DNA of 64,000 nt, from positions 43,685,990-43,749,989 of the forward strand of contig CM068386.1 of NCBI GenBank assembly GCA_034770075.1, given 5' to 3'. The DNA comes from Aralia elata (lineage: Eukaryota; Streptophyta; Magnoliopsida; Apiales; Araliaceae). Below are positions 11,608-22,156 of this stretch, piece by piece. Each line of letters begins with the position of its first letter. The stretch's first letter is position 1. A program made the position numbers and the translations under genes. The notes under the pieces are model-generated. The model was not told the DNA's origin. It was given only the letters and a program-made list of their open reading frames with translations, and made no database searches.

Positions 11608-11993
11608 ATAAACTAAGTAAAAGTATAACTATCCACAAACAACGGCTGGTACTACCATCGGTATGAGGAGGATCAACGAGTGGGGGTCGACGCTGCTGCT
11701 CTGGAGTCTAAAAATCATCTTCATCGTCCCCGCCCTGCTCTGCATCATCCCCCCGCTCAGCATCGCCACCCCGTTGATAAAATAAAAAATATAACCTCTT
11801 ATAAACTAAGTAAAAGTATAACTATCCACAAACAACGGCTGGTACTACCATCGGTATGAGGAGGATCAACGAGTGGGGGTCGACGCTGCTGCTCTGGAGT
11901 CTAAAAATCATCTTCATCGTCCCCGCCCTGCTCTGCATCATCCCCCCGCTCAGCATCGCCACCCCGTTGATACAATAAAAAATATAACCTCTT
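11608..11993. repeat. 193-bp tandem duplication containing the last TnpA exon
   Basis: Bases 11608-11800 and 11801-11993 are head-to-tail copies with one difference seen by eye (GATAAAAT against GATACAAT). Each copy encodes on the minus strand an Asp/Glu- and Gly-rich segment followed by PLVDPPHTDGSTS, apparently the C-terminal exon of the TnpA-like gene with adjacent intron sequence. Near identity means the duplication is much younger than the decayed gene around it. Confidence 0.9.
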
Positions 11994-13480
11994 AGTAAAC
12001 ATAAATGAGAATTAAAGAAACAACTAGATAATAATTAAGTAACAAGCAGAATATAAAACTTAAAATGAATAAAATACTTGATGAGTAGTCGGGGGCTGAC
12101 TCAGCAGTGGTCTAAAAGCTTCCAACAGTAGAGTAACCACCATCTGTACAACCTTGTTTTGTGTCGCGTCGAACTGCTCTAACGAAATACCCGTACTCTA
12201 GGTAGTGGCCCCTACTGCAATGTCCTGAGCGAGTTGATGTAGGTGAGCACGGGTAGGTAATACTTGCTGACGAAATATCGGATGTATTAAACATCTTTGA
12301 CACCCACGTCATAACTCTCTGGAATATCTCGTTGTCCAAGCCAGTGCCCGTATGAGATGGTCCAACATGTGCTCTCGGATGCAGACGATGGCTAGAGCCT
12401 GCCAAAATAGAAACAACTTTAGAAAGTATTTACGAACCGATATAAATTACAAAAGAACGAGAAACATAAAAAAATGAATACCTCTAAAGAATGTATATGC
12501 TGGTATCCGCGACTGACCCAACAGTTGATACCTAGTCGTAGTGTTGTTGGGGGATCCTGAGACATGACCCAAAGAGTCATCTCCTCATCATGAGATAAGG
12601 TAATCTCGGTGGAGGGACGGTGGAGTCTAACGGCTCAGGATCTCCCCTAGAAACCCACAACTCAGCTACACGCTGGTCTCGAAGGTTCTAAAATCGGTTC
12701 TATAATTTATTGTCTACATGTTAGTTATTTAAAGAATTTAATTAACTACCTAATATTTAAAATAATTTTATAATGTAATGTCTAATTGATTACCTGTATA
12801 GCTAATACCGCGGGAGACATAGTGGGTGTGTCCTTCGGCGTATGAGCTCTATCCCAAAGCTCGATAAGGGTAAGAGGTCGGCCTAAAGCTTTCCGCATGA
12901 CCTAATAAATACATTCATCTATCATTTAATTAGTAACTAAAAACAACATTAAAACTACAAACTAAATACATATACATACTGCCTTACACTCCTCGAATAA
13001 CTGGGAGCCAGTGGTATGTACCACTCTGAGCTTACTGCGATTCGTCTTCATCTGTTCGAATTTCTTCTTGAAATCATCATCCTTCTAGTAGGAATACATA
13101 GCCACCCATGCAGCATCAGATATATGGAGCAGATGATGATCGCGAAAGCTACTCCCAGGGTGGTCCTCAACGTCTCGGGCAACCCTCTGTCTCAACTTGT
13201 ACAACCAACCCGAGTAGTTTTTCGCGACATGAGCAGTAATAACTACATCGCCGTCGGAAAGCGATACGCCCTCCTCATATTTATAACAAGTCTATACAAA
13301 AATAGTGATACATTAGAAATGATATAACATTAAACTAATATGCCCGTATACAGTTTAACTTATGTAAATTTAACTTACGTGAAACTGTAACACATTCTCC
13401 ATAAAGAAGGCATCGTATTGTGCATACTGCGTAAAACGCATGCATCCGATGGGAAGGAGAGAGAAGCATATAGCTAGAGA
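11640..13480 (-). pseudogene. CACTA TnpA-like protein (Transposase_24 type), exons
   Basis: Minus-strand coding pieces separated by AT-rich intron-like gaps include: 13330-12990 (GDVVITAHVAKNYSGWLYKL, AWVAMYSYWKDDFKKKFEQM, SKLRVVHTTGSQLFEECK), 12905-12800 (RKALGRPLTLIELWDRAHT), 12660-12480 (LWVMSQDPPTT), 12405-12112 and the duplicated last exon at 11640-11980. The order and the motif GRPLTLIELWDRAHT match the plant En/Spm Transposase_24 family, the DNA-binding partner that recognises subterminal repeats. In-frame stops (e.g. a TAG in the acidic last exon) break it. Gene boundaries are approximate. Confidence 0.75.
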
Positions 13481-14792
13481 GTGGCCTTTGTCACGCCCCC
13501 GAATCCGGGCATTGGCCGCCCAACAAGGGTCCGACATTATTTCGTACTTTTATCGTAACTTAACCAATGATCCCATAATCATATTAGTTGAATTAGTCTA
13601 TTACAGACTATAAAATCATAAATTTCTTTTACTAAATCCCTGGATCTTAACTTGATCTCGATCTCATTCTTTCTACAAGTATCAACTTATAGTTCATTCG
13701 TATATATGGATAATACCATATATATATATCGGTCAAATTTTTAAACTTATGATTTAAACATTCTATACTTCTATATACCCAAGGTTCGCAACATTAATAA
13801 TAGGATGGTTCTTGGGAACAGAAGAATCTTGCAATAAATGTTTGCATCTTTATCCGTGATAAGATTCCTTTTCTTTACAGAACATACCATATTATTCAAT
13901 ACCCTCACTTGAATACATATTGTTATAGAGATATCTCTTTATATCGATATTCCCTATCTATCTGAAATTCATAGTATTAATGATAAGATTGTTCTTGGAA
14001 CCGAGGGGCGCATTCCGGTAAAGATGGTACCTTACTGGCGCTCATTAAGTGTAACCTCAGTGCTTACAGAACTCCCAATATCATTCAATACCCTCACTCA
14101 AATGTATAGTTCTTTAACAACATTATATTAATGTTTTACTATTTATCTGAAGTTTAGAGTATCGGCATAACATGATCAGTCCATATTACCAATACCCTCA
14201 TTCAGATTAATAGATCTTTAACAATTCTAAGTTATATCAAAGTAAAGACATAACACTATTTCATGATAATAAATAATATCATTGATAGAACATTCAGTTA
14301 TAAGGTTTGTTTGTTTGTATTACAACAGTCATTATGACTTAATACAAATAACAAGTAATTAAAACATGAAACCTAGTGTACGCTTCTTCTTTACGTTCAT
14401 GATCTTCATAACTGCAAATAAAGGTTTATTCGCAAGAATGAGCACTACGGCTCAACAAGTCTAACTAATAACACATAAACAGTTTATGCTTTCATATAAA
14501 CTTTAACATGCCTCGACATATCACATATATCAATTTGATATTATAAATAACTTTTCATTCAACAGTTTATATCAGGTTGTCACATAAAGCATATAAACCA
14601 CATATATATAACTTATAAAAATAACACATAAAAGTAAGAATACTTGCACATAGTTTAAAGGAATAGAAGACTCGCCTCGTATATCTTTTACATTTAATAT
14701 AACGTCTAAACGTTCGTCGTAAATCCTACACGATAATAAGTTTATGTAGACAAATAAGCGTTTAACGATTAAATCTTTAAGTTTTTTTTGGG

Positions 14793-15177
14793 TATTATAA
14801 CCGCTTATAAATAAAACTCCTTCTACTATACATGAAATAATTTCAGCATTATAACTGCATATAAAATGAATATTCAGCTATTATATTTGAAATAAATCGG
14901 ACATTATAACTGTTTATAAAATGAATATTCAGTTATTATATTTGAGATAATTTCAGCATTATAACTGCTTATAAAATGAATATTCTTACTAAATAGTTGA
15001 AGAAAATCGAACATAGTAACTGCTTATAAAAGTATATTTTTAACTTTATAAGAGAAATAAATCGAACATTATAACTGCTTGTAAATAGGACTTTTGTACT
15101 ATATACATAAAATAATGTGGGCATTATAACTGCTTGTAAGAGTATATTTTTACTAATACATACATAAAAATTATAAC
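14793..15177. repeat. 55-bp tandem repeat, about seven copies
   Basis: The phrase CATTATAACTGCTTATAAA recurs with a spacing of exactly 55 bases (starts at 14847, 14902, 14957, 15012, 15067, 15122, plus a more diverged copy at about 14793). The remainder of each unit is AT-rich and more variable. The array lies wholly inside the solo LTR 13489-16101. Confidence 0.85.
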
Positions 15178-15431
15178 CACTAGAGAATACCTCTTGTAGT
15201 TGCTAGCTTTACTTCCAATCGCATAGTGCTTTGATGCTTTGAAAGTAATGTTTATCTCACAATATCTTTCAGAATATAAATATAGAGTGTTTTTGCTCTT
15301 GAATTGATCTTGAACATGGTAATGAATGAATGAACTTAGCTTGCTATTTATAAAAAAACATAGTTTCTCTAATTGCACGTTAGGGGCTCGACTTATTACA
15401 CTTTGTACCCTAGCATATTCTTAGAATATTC

Positions 15432-15732
15432 TTCTAAGCTCCTCAATGAAAATATCTTCCAAGCTCGACAATGCAGCTTGCAATTGAACCTATCTTCTGA
15501 GCTCCTTAACGAAAATATCTTCTAAGCTCGACAATGCAGCTTGCAATTGAACTTATCTTATAGGCTCCTTAATGAAAATATCTTCCAAGCTCGACAATGC
15601 AACTTGCAATTGAACCTATCTTCTAAGCTCCTCAATGAAAATATCTTCTAAGCTCGACAATGCAGCTTGCAATTGAACCTATCTTCTAAGCTCCTCAATG
15701 AAAATATCTTCCAAGCTCGACAATGCAGCTTG
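15432..15732. repeat. 63-bp tandem repeat, 4.8 copies
   Basis: Units start at 15432, 15495, 15558, 15621 and 15684 (partial), each with TTCTAAGCTCCTCAATGAAA and AAGCTCGACAATGCAGCTTG. Copies differ by a few substitutions only. Related half-units (AAGCACGACAAATCA and similar) continue to about 15870 in a looser arrangement. Confidence 0.88.
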
Positions 15733-16101
15733 TCACCGTAAGCACGACAAATCACTTTGTCATTCCCAAGCACGACACATCAACTGTCAAAAATAATTTG
15801 TCGGGATACTTCTTGGTGAAATTGTGAAAAGCGTGACAAATCATTTTGTCAATGTAAGCACGACTAAGCAGCTTGACAAAAAATTTTATTTGACCTAATT
15901 CATCGTTTACACTATAAAATCACAAAACACCTGGTTCGAAATATCATTTTGATCTTTATTAAGCACATATGTTACAAAATTCGAATCTCATTAGGGCTTA
16001 AGGTTTTAAACTTCTTGATACCTAGTTTTAGGTCACTAAATTAACCTCTATAACCATATATGATCGTATTTATAAGCCTCATAAATACTCGGGGTATTAC
16101 A

Positions 16102-16517
16102 GCCTTAGCTACAGGCTTTAATATATTACAATACAAATTAAGTTAGTAAATAATATACTGTGCTATCAAATTAAATTAGTAAATAAAACATGTTATTAAT
16201 CGTACCTACTGATGAGAGCTAACGAAAATCAGGCAGACATGTGGAACTGCCGGCAGACGGCCAAATAAACTGAGGTTAATCCTCCGACGACGTCGACGAA
16301 CACTATCTGTAAGTGTAATACATACATTGTGTAAATATAACATATAGGTAAATACAAATGTAAATTAAACTAAATCAATTTGATATCAAATATAATTATT
16401 AGATGATGAGGACCCGCCATGACTACCATCACCGGAACCTGTATGGGCACCACTGCGACAACCACCACCACTATATCTGTCATATATGTACTACTGAAAA
16501 AACTAAAAGGACGTAAT
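16102..16517 (-). pseudogene. CACTA sequence between two insertions, 5' exon remnants of the TnpA-like gene
   Basis: This 416-bp piece is CACTA DNA left between the solo LTR and the Athila element. On the minus strand it holds a Gly/Ser-rich stretch (GGGCRSGAHTGSGDGSHGG, about 16480-16410) and an Arg-rich one (near 16310-16270), consistent with the low-complexity N-terminal exons of TnpA-like genes. The exon structure cannot be fixed by eye. Confidence 0.5.
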
Positions 16518-18083
16518 TGATGAGTGAATTTTATACCTACGAATTAGTTACCTTTTGAACTCAATTCTTGGCTATCCTTAAGTGTTTATAGTATCTATTT
16601 ACTTGTTTTATGCTTTTGTTGTGTAGGGAGCAGCCTTGGACGTCCGTGTCGGTTTTTAGCAAGCCCAGGGGCAAAAGAGTAATTTCAGCAGGACTGGAGA
16701 CCTCGCCGTGGCGAGCTCCCCAAGCTATTTTCCTCGCCGGGGCGAGCCTCCAAGGCTTAAAACCTCGTCGGGGCGAGCTCCCCAGGCAGTTTTTCTCGTC
16801 GGGGCGAGAGCGGCGTTTTGCAGGTGCGGCTTGCTTTGTCTGTTCTGCATTTGTGGCGCACTAGAGGAGGAAATTGAGGAACGGGAATATGAGGAGAGAG
16901 AAGAGAATTATCAGGCATCGAGGGAGTTGGCATTGCATCATTCAAGCTTGGTTACACACATTGAAAAAGCTAGGGTTTGGAGCTAAAAAGAGAAGAACAA
17001 AGGAACAAAAAGAAAAATTATCAGAATTTCATCAACCAAGAAGGCTAGGAGCACGAAATAAGAGAGCAAGGATTAGAGAAGAAGAACTACACCATACCAA
17101 TTCGGGAATCTTATCACAAAAAGGGTGTATCTTCATATGTTTTAGTTCTTGTTTCTTATTTTGTAACTTCAACCATGTACTATAATCAGATTATGATGTT
17201 ATTGAGATTTAATATGAGCTAAACTCTTCATTCTAAGATTGCAATGGAACCCAACTTGTAGTTTAAATTGAATGCTCTCTCTTTGATTGGTAGTTAGTCA
17301 TTACATGAATTGGAGTTCATAACCTTTGCTTAAGGATTAATTGTTTGGCCCGTAATTACCTTGGTAACTTATATGGAATTGAGAGAGGAAGTGTAAGTTG
17401 AGACCTAGTTATGAATTCATGTGAAAAGTGGATATTCTTTATGGTTAATGTATGAGATTATGTGACGTGAGTCTTATGTATTATTCTTGAGGATTGATAA
17501 TTTGATTGTATTTAGGATAGACATATACCTAAATACCACATGTATCCAATTGAGAATTCTTGCTTAATGATTTCTATTGTGAAAGTTGGTAATTGATAGA
17601 ATGGTTGATGGGATTTTACGTGACATGTGTCTTATTAATTGTTCTTGATATGAGATTATTGCTAGTGTGTAGAATAGAAATATATCTATACACCACAATA
17701 GGAAATACGTATTCGACCATCGAGAGAGGCTTATATATACTTGTGATTTCTCGGATAACAATTCTTATGTTCTAATTATCCAAGCAAGAGAGAGTATGAT
17801 GTTTAAATGAAGAGTTTGGGGAAATTGTAATCTTAGACCTTTTTATCTTGAATTCTATCCGTGTTAGTAAAACCTTGTTTTCTAAATTGCCTTTATTTTA
17901 GTTTTAATCAACAACAAACACAAACCATATTGTCATTGTTTAAATTGGATTGATTTTACATGCGATTGATATTTGGTAATTATTTAACATAATTCCTCGT
18001 GGGTTCGACACTTTACTTATCTTATATTACTTGTGGACCGCGTATACTTGCGCATGTTTTATTGATTGCGAAATCGATCAACA
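16518..18083 (+). repeat. Athila 5' LTR, 1566 bp
   Basis: Starts TGATGAGTGAATTTTATACC and ends GAAATCGATCAACA. Bases 16700-16815 carry four CTCGCCnnGGCGAG palindromes. A TATA-like TTATATATAC lies at 17731. ORF-like stretches at 16610-17185 occur in both LTRs with different lengths and are artefacts of the GC-rich repeat block. Confidence 0.92.
16700..16815. repeat. CTCGCCnnGGCGAG palindrome array, 5' LTR (4 copies)
   Basis: Copies near 16703, 16733, 16767 and 16795: CTCGCCGTGGCGAG, CTCGCCGGGGCGAG and two CTCGTCGGGGCGAG. Six-base arms flank a variable central pair. The surrounding LTR is AT-rich, so the block is a local GC island. Confidence 0.9.
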
Positions 18084-18089
18084 AGTTTT

Positions 18090-18107
18090 TGGCGCTGTTG
18101 CCGGGGA
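18090..18107 (+). other. Athila primer-binding site
   Basis: TGGCGCTGTTGCCGGGGA lies six bases after the LTR end. It is one base from the Athila/Tat-type PBS TGGCGCCGTTGCCGGGGA, complementary to an Asp tRNA 3' end. It supports the Athila call independently of the proteins. Confidence 0.9.
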
Positions 18108-18213
18108 ATTATTTTATAATAATTTTACCATTATTGATCATAGTTGAATTGATCTTAATTTAGACTTGTTTTTAATTTTTCTTTACTTGATTGTGTAGGT
18201 ACCCTTGATTTGT

Positions 18214-18943
18214 ATGCGCCGATCACAAAGTCTTGAGTTATTTCCTTACGATCCCGAGATCGAGAGAAATACCCGAAGACTAAGAAGAGAAAGAATAAGG
18301 GATTCTAACAATCAAGAAAATATGGTGGCAGAGGAACAAAAAGCATTGAGAGACTATGTAACGCCGCAGATAAGTGATTTAAAGTCTAGTATCACAAGAC
18401 CGGCAATAACTGCAAATGGCTTTGAAATCAAACCGGGAACAATACAAATGGTGCAAAATTCGTTACAGTTTAGGGCTTTGGCTAATGACAACCCTAATGA
18501 GCATTTGTTGAGCTTTATTGAGATATGTGATACTTTCAAATTTGTTGGAGTGACGGATGATGCTTTGAGACTTAGACTTTTTCCATTCACTTTGAGAGAC
18601 AAAGCTAAGAGTTGGCTTCACTCATTGCCACCGGGATCCATCACTACATGGTCAGACTTAGCACAGAATTTTTTGGCAAAGTTCTTCCCTTCTGCAAAAG
18701 TCTGCTAGATTGAGAAATGAAATTGCTACCTCTGAACAACACCATGGAGAATCATTGTATGAAGCTTGGGAAAGATTTAAAGATTTGCTTCGGAGATGCC
18801 CACATCATGGATTCCTTCCATGGATGCAATTGAATACCTTCTACAATGGATTAGGATCTCACAATCGGTCTAGTTTAGATGCAGCTGCGGGAGGATCTTT
18901 TATGGCTAAAAATTATGGGGAAGCACTTGATTTATTGGAGGTT
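18214..18943 (+). pseudogene. Athila Gag, frameshifted and truncated
   Basis: The ATG at 18214 (MRRSQSLELFPYDPEIERN) is preferred over an upstream TTG-initiated extension. The frame runs through an Arg-rich N-terminus to the Retrotrans_gag core (FEIKPGTIQMVQNSLQF, ANDNPNEHLLSFIEICDTF, LFPFTLRDKAKSWLHSLP, TWSDLAQNFLAKFFP). One extra base near 18700 brings a TAG at 18706; the next frame continues with LRNEIATSEQHHGESLYEAW and FYNGLGSHNRSSLDAAAGGS. At about 18941 the Gag sequence stops and is joined to RT-thumb sequence. The nucleocapsid end of Gag is missing. Confidence 0.88.
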
Positions 18944-20914
18944 GGGCATAAAGTGTCATCCAAGGGTCTTGAGGTGGATAGAGCAAAACTTGAAACAATT
19001 GAAAATTTACCTCCACCAACCTCAGTGAAGGGCATTCGCAGTTTTCTGGGACATGCGGGGTTTTACCGAAGATTCATTAAGGATTTTTCTAAGATCACAA
19101 AGCCTTTATGCAGTCTACTAGAGAAAGATGTGACATTCAAGTTTGATGAAGAGTGTTTGATCGCTTTTGAGCTTTTAATGAAGAAATTAACCACTGCACC
19201 AGTGATCATTGCTCCAGATTGGTCAAAACCCTTCGAATTGATGTGTGATGCCAGTGATTATACGGTTGGGGCTATTTTGGGACAGCGCAAGGAGAAGGTT
19301 TTTCATGCTATTTACTATGCCAGCAAAACCTTAACTGATGCACAACTCAATTACACCACTACCGAGAAGGAGTTGCTTGCAGTAGTTTATGCATTTGACA
19401 AGTTTCGATCTTACTTGATTGGAACAAGGGTGGTTGTATTCACGGACCATTTAGTTATTCGATATCTAATTGCAAAGAAGGATGCTGAACCGAGATTGAT
19501 TCGATGGATCTTATTGCTGCAAGAGTTTGACTTGGAGATTCGGGACAGAAAGGGAACTGAAAACCAAGTAGCCGACCATCTATCTAGATTGGAGAATCCG
19601 GGACATGCTAAGGAAGATAAAGTTCTAATCAATGAGTCGTTCCCGGATGAACAGTTGTTTGTGGTTCAAGGCGAAATTCCATGGTATGCTGATTTTGCTA
19701 ACTACTTGGTTAGTAATACACTCCCCCCAGACTTGTCGTGGCAGCAAAAGAAAAAGTTTCTTCATGACGTGAAGAGGTATATATGGGATGAACCGTATTT
19801 GTTCAAACATTGTGTGGATCAAATGATTCAAAGGTGTGTTCCACACAGTGAGGTTGAGAGCATTCTTCATCACTGTCACGATTCATTATATGGAGGACAC
19901 TACGGAGGTGAGAAAACAACCATTAAGGTGTTGCAAGCAGGGTTCTTTTGGCCAACTTTGTTTAAAGATGCTCATCAGTTTGTTCTAAGATGCGATAGAT
20001 GTCAACGGATGGGGAACATCTCTAAACGACATGAAATGCCGTTAAACATGATCCTAGAGGTTAAAGTCTTTAACGTTTGGGGTATAGACTTCATGGGGCC
20101 ATTCCCACCCTCTTTCAACAATCTATATATTCTCTTGGCAGTAGATTATGTATCTAAATTGGTGGAGGCAGCTGCATTTCCCACTAATGACTCCAAGGTA
20201 GTGCTGAAATTCCTTCAAAAGAATATCTTCACAAGGTTCGGAACTCCAAGGGCCATGATCAGTGATGAACAGAGTCACTTCTGCAATAAGCACTTTGCTG
20301 CCCTCTTGGGAAAATATGGGGTCACTCATAGAATTGCTACTGCATATCACCCTCAGACCAATGGACAAGCTGAGGTTTCCAACAGAGAAGTGAAGAAAAT
20401 CCTGGAAAAGATCGTCAATCCCACAAGAAAAGATTGGTCAACAAAGCTGGATGATGCACTGTGGGCGTACAGAACGGCTTTCAAAACACCCATTGGTATG
20501 TCACCATACCAACTTGTTTATGGCAAGGCATGCCATCTCCCGGTTGAACTTGAGCATAAGGCATTCTGGGCCATAAGAAAGATGAATTTTGATCTCACAG
20601 CTGTAGGCGAGAAACGACTTCTTCAGCTCAATGAACTTGATGAGTTCCAACTGCAAGCTTACGAGAATTCAAAATTGTACACGGAGAAGGTAAAAAGATG
20701 GCATGATAAGAAAATTGTTGACAGAAAATTCGAGCCTGGCCAAGCGGTATTGCTATATAACTCTAGATTGAGGCTTTTTCCAGGAAAGCTTAAGTCACGT
20801 TGGTCGGGGCCTTTCATTGTCAAGCGCGCATTTCCTCACGGGGCTGTGGAAGTCTATGGTGATAATCCGGAGGAAACATTCAAAGTTAACGGGCAGCGTC
20901 TTAAGCATTACTAG
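18710..20914 (+). pseudogene. Fused Gag-remnant / RT-thumb / RNase H / integrase, protease and RT core deleted
   Basis: A 734-codon open frame. Residues 1-77 are Gag. From residue 78 (GHKVSSKGLEVDRAK) it is the RT C-terminal part (KGIRSFLGHAGFYRRFIKDF). RNase H spans about 165-300 (MCDASDYTVGAILGQ near 177, TEKELLAVVYAFDKF, FTDHLVIRYL, VADHLSRLE). Integrase has HHCC zinc ligands (HHCHDSLYGGHY, CDRCQRM) and the DDE triad intact: Asp about 460 (GIDFMGPFP), Asp about 519 (MISDEQSHF), Glu about 554 (NGQAEVSNRE); GPF follows near the C-terminus. Protease and the RT palm with its YxDD box are absent. The junction keeps the frame. It cannot reverse-transcribe itself. Confidence 0.92.
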
Positions 20915-22156
20915 GGTGGGGGCTTCGCTCGTCAGAAGACCTCGATCACTTTAGTCGATCAACCTTGAAATTGGTGAAAAGTCGGGCCGAGGACTCTAAA
21001 CCAAGCGCTCGGTGGGAGGCAACCCACCGTCTTCCGTATCCTTTTATGATTCAGTTGTGTGTCTTAATTAGTGCATTTTCCATGGTAGTTAGTTTTTAAG
21101 TTTTTCATATTTAGTGTATTGTGTGTTAGTTTTGGATTTTTAGCATCATGTCGCTTTTGAGAGTCATTTTTGGCCCTATGTTCCTAATATCTGTTTTGTA
21201 GGTTGCAAGGATACAGAGGAGTGATAGCATGCATGGTCCCTGTATTTGAATTTCAAAAAAAAATTAAAAATTGCTTCAGCAGGGGGGCTCGCCGCGGCGA
21301 GGTTTTTAGGCTTGGAATCTCTCGCCCCGACGAGAGCTCGCCCCTGCGAGAAAAACATGAGGAAATCTCTCGCCCCGGCGAGAGATGCGGAATTGCAGAA
21401 CTTAAAAAGTTCCTCTTGTTCGACTCTGCACCATTCTCCTTCACTCCCATTCTTCTGCAACCTGATACTCCACCCCCAAATCGACCCAAACCGCTCGAAA
21501 TTCACCATTACCACAAGGCCCACTCTCAATTTCCATTTAATTAAGGATCTTGCAACCCTTCTCCATACAAATCCATCTCCAATTAGGGTTTCACCCAATT
21601 CCACCCGTGACTGTCACCACCATTGGTGCCGCTCGAATTGGTCAAGTACTTGGAGAGATTGGGGCTAAACTTCAGTCTCATTACGCTTCAATTTGGTTCC
21701 TAGCTTCAATTTGGTGAGTCCAAGGGAGTATTGCCTTCATCCTCATACAAAGCCACTGTCAAAAGGAAGGTATACCAAATTAAGGATTGAATTTTTTTTC
21801 ACTGCAATTGTCTTTGTGTTTACTGTTAATTTTGATTGATATAGCATCTGAGAAGTCAATTGGGTAAGAATTGAGTAGTTTGGACAACCAGTTGAGTCTA
21901 ACAGTATTGTTTGATACTATTTTGAACTGTCAGTTGTCTGCAAATTGTTGAATTGGTTGACATTGAGTACCCAGTTGAGTTTGTGTTGGCTCAACTGGAG
22001 GATTGGGATTATATTTTGTGTATTGTGAGACTTCTTGCAGGAAATTTTGGTTTGTGAAAAAAAAATTCGAGTTTGGGGGAAATTCAGTATATCAGTGAGT
22101 TGAAATCAGTGGTGTTTGGGTCTGTTTTGAAAAAGAGATTCTGCTTTGTTGCTACC
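20915..22156 (+). other. Athila spacer between pol and downstream ORF
   Basis: No gene seen. It starts with a perfect hairpin GGTGGG-AGGCAA-CCCACC at 21011-21028, of a kind common after pol in Athila elements. Bases 21283-21385 hold four CTCGCCnnGGCGAG-type palindromes in an order resembling the LTR block. The rest is leader-like sequence with T-rich tracts (e.g. 21790) before the ATG at 22157. Confidence 0.7.
21283..21385. repeat. CTCGCCnnGGCGAG palindrome array, internal (4 copies)
   Basis: CTCGCCGCGGCGAG (near 21288), CTCGCCCCGACGAG, CTCGCCCCTGCGAG and CTCGCCCCGGCGAG. The arms match the LTR array, while three of the four have CC in the centre where the LTR copies have GG. The same motif therefore occurs in LTR and internal DNA of one element. 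Confidence 0.88.

Larger units (their letters stand above)
13489..16101 (-). mobile_element. Solo LTR of a gypsy element, 2.61 kb, inside CACTA
   Basis: Bounded by TGTCACGCCCCCGAATCCGG (13489) and GGGGTATTACA (16101), with perfect 5-bp duplications GCCTT at 13484-13488 and 16102-16106. In element orientation it starts TGTAATACCCCGAG and ends GGATTCGGGGGCGTGACA, the same kind of end as the other gypsy LTRs here. No internal sequence remains. It contains two separate tandem arrays (55-bp and 63-bp units). A short fragment with the same 5' start is found at 52328 on the plus strand. Confidence 0.9.

Noticed and set aside
14793..15732. CRISPR-like arrays
   Set aside because: Head-to-tail 55-bp and 63-bp units without unique spacers, within a plant LTR flanked by a TSD; no cas genes.
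16610..17185. Overlapping ORFs in the Athila 5' LTR, and their counterparts at 24677-25281
   Set aside because: They come from the GC-rich palindrome block and following leader; reading frames differ in length between the two LTRs and no domain is visible.
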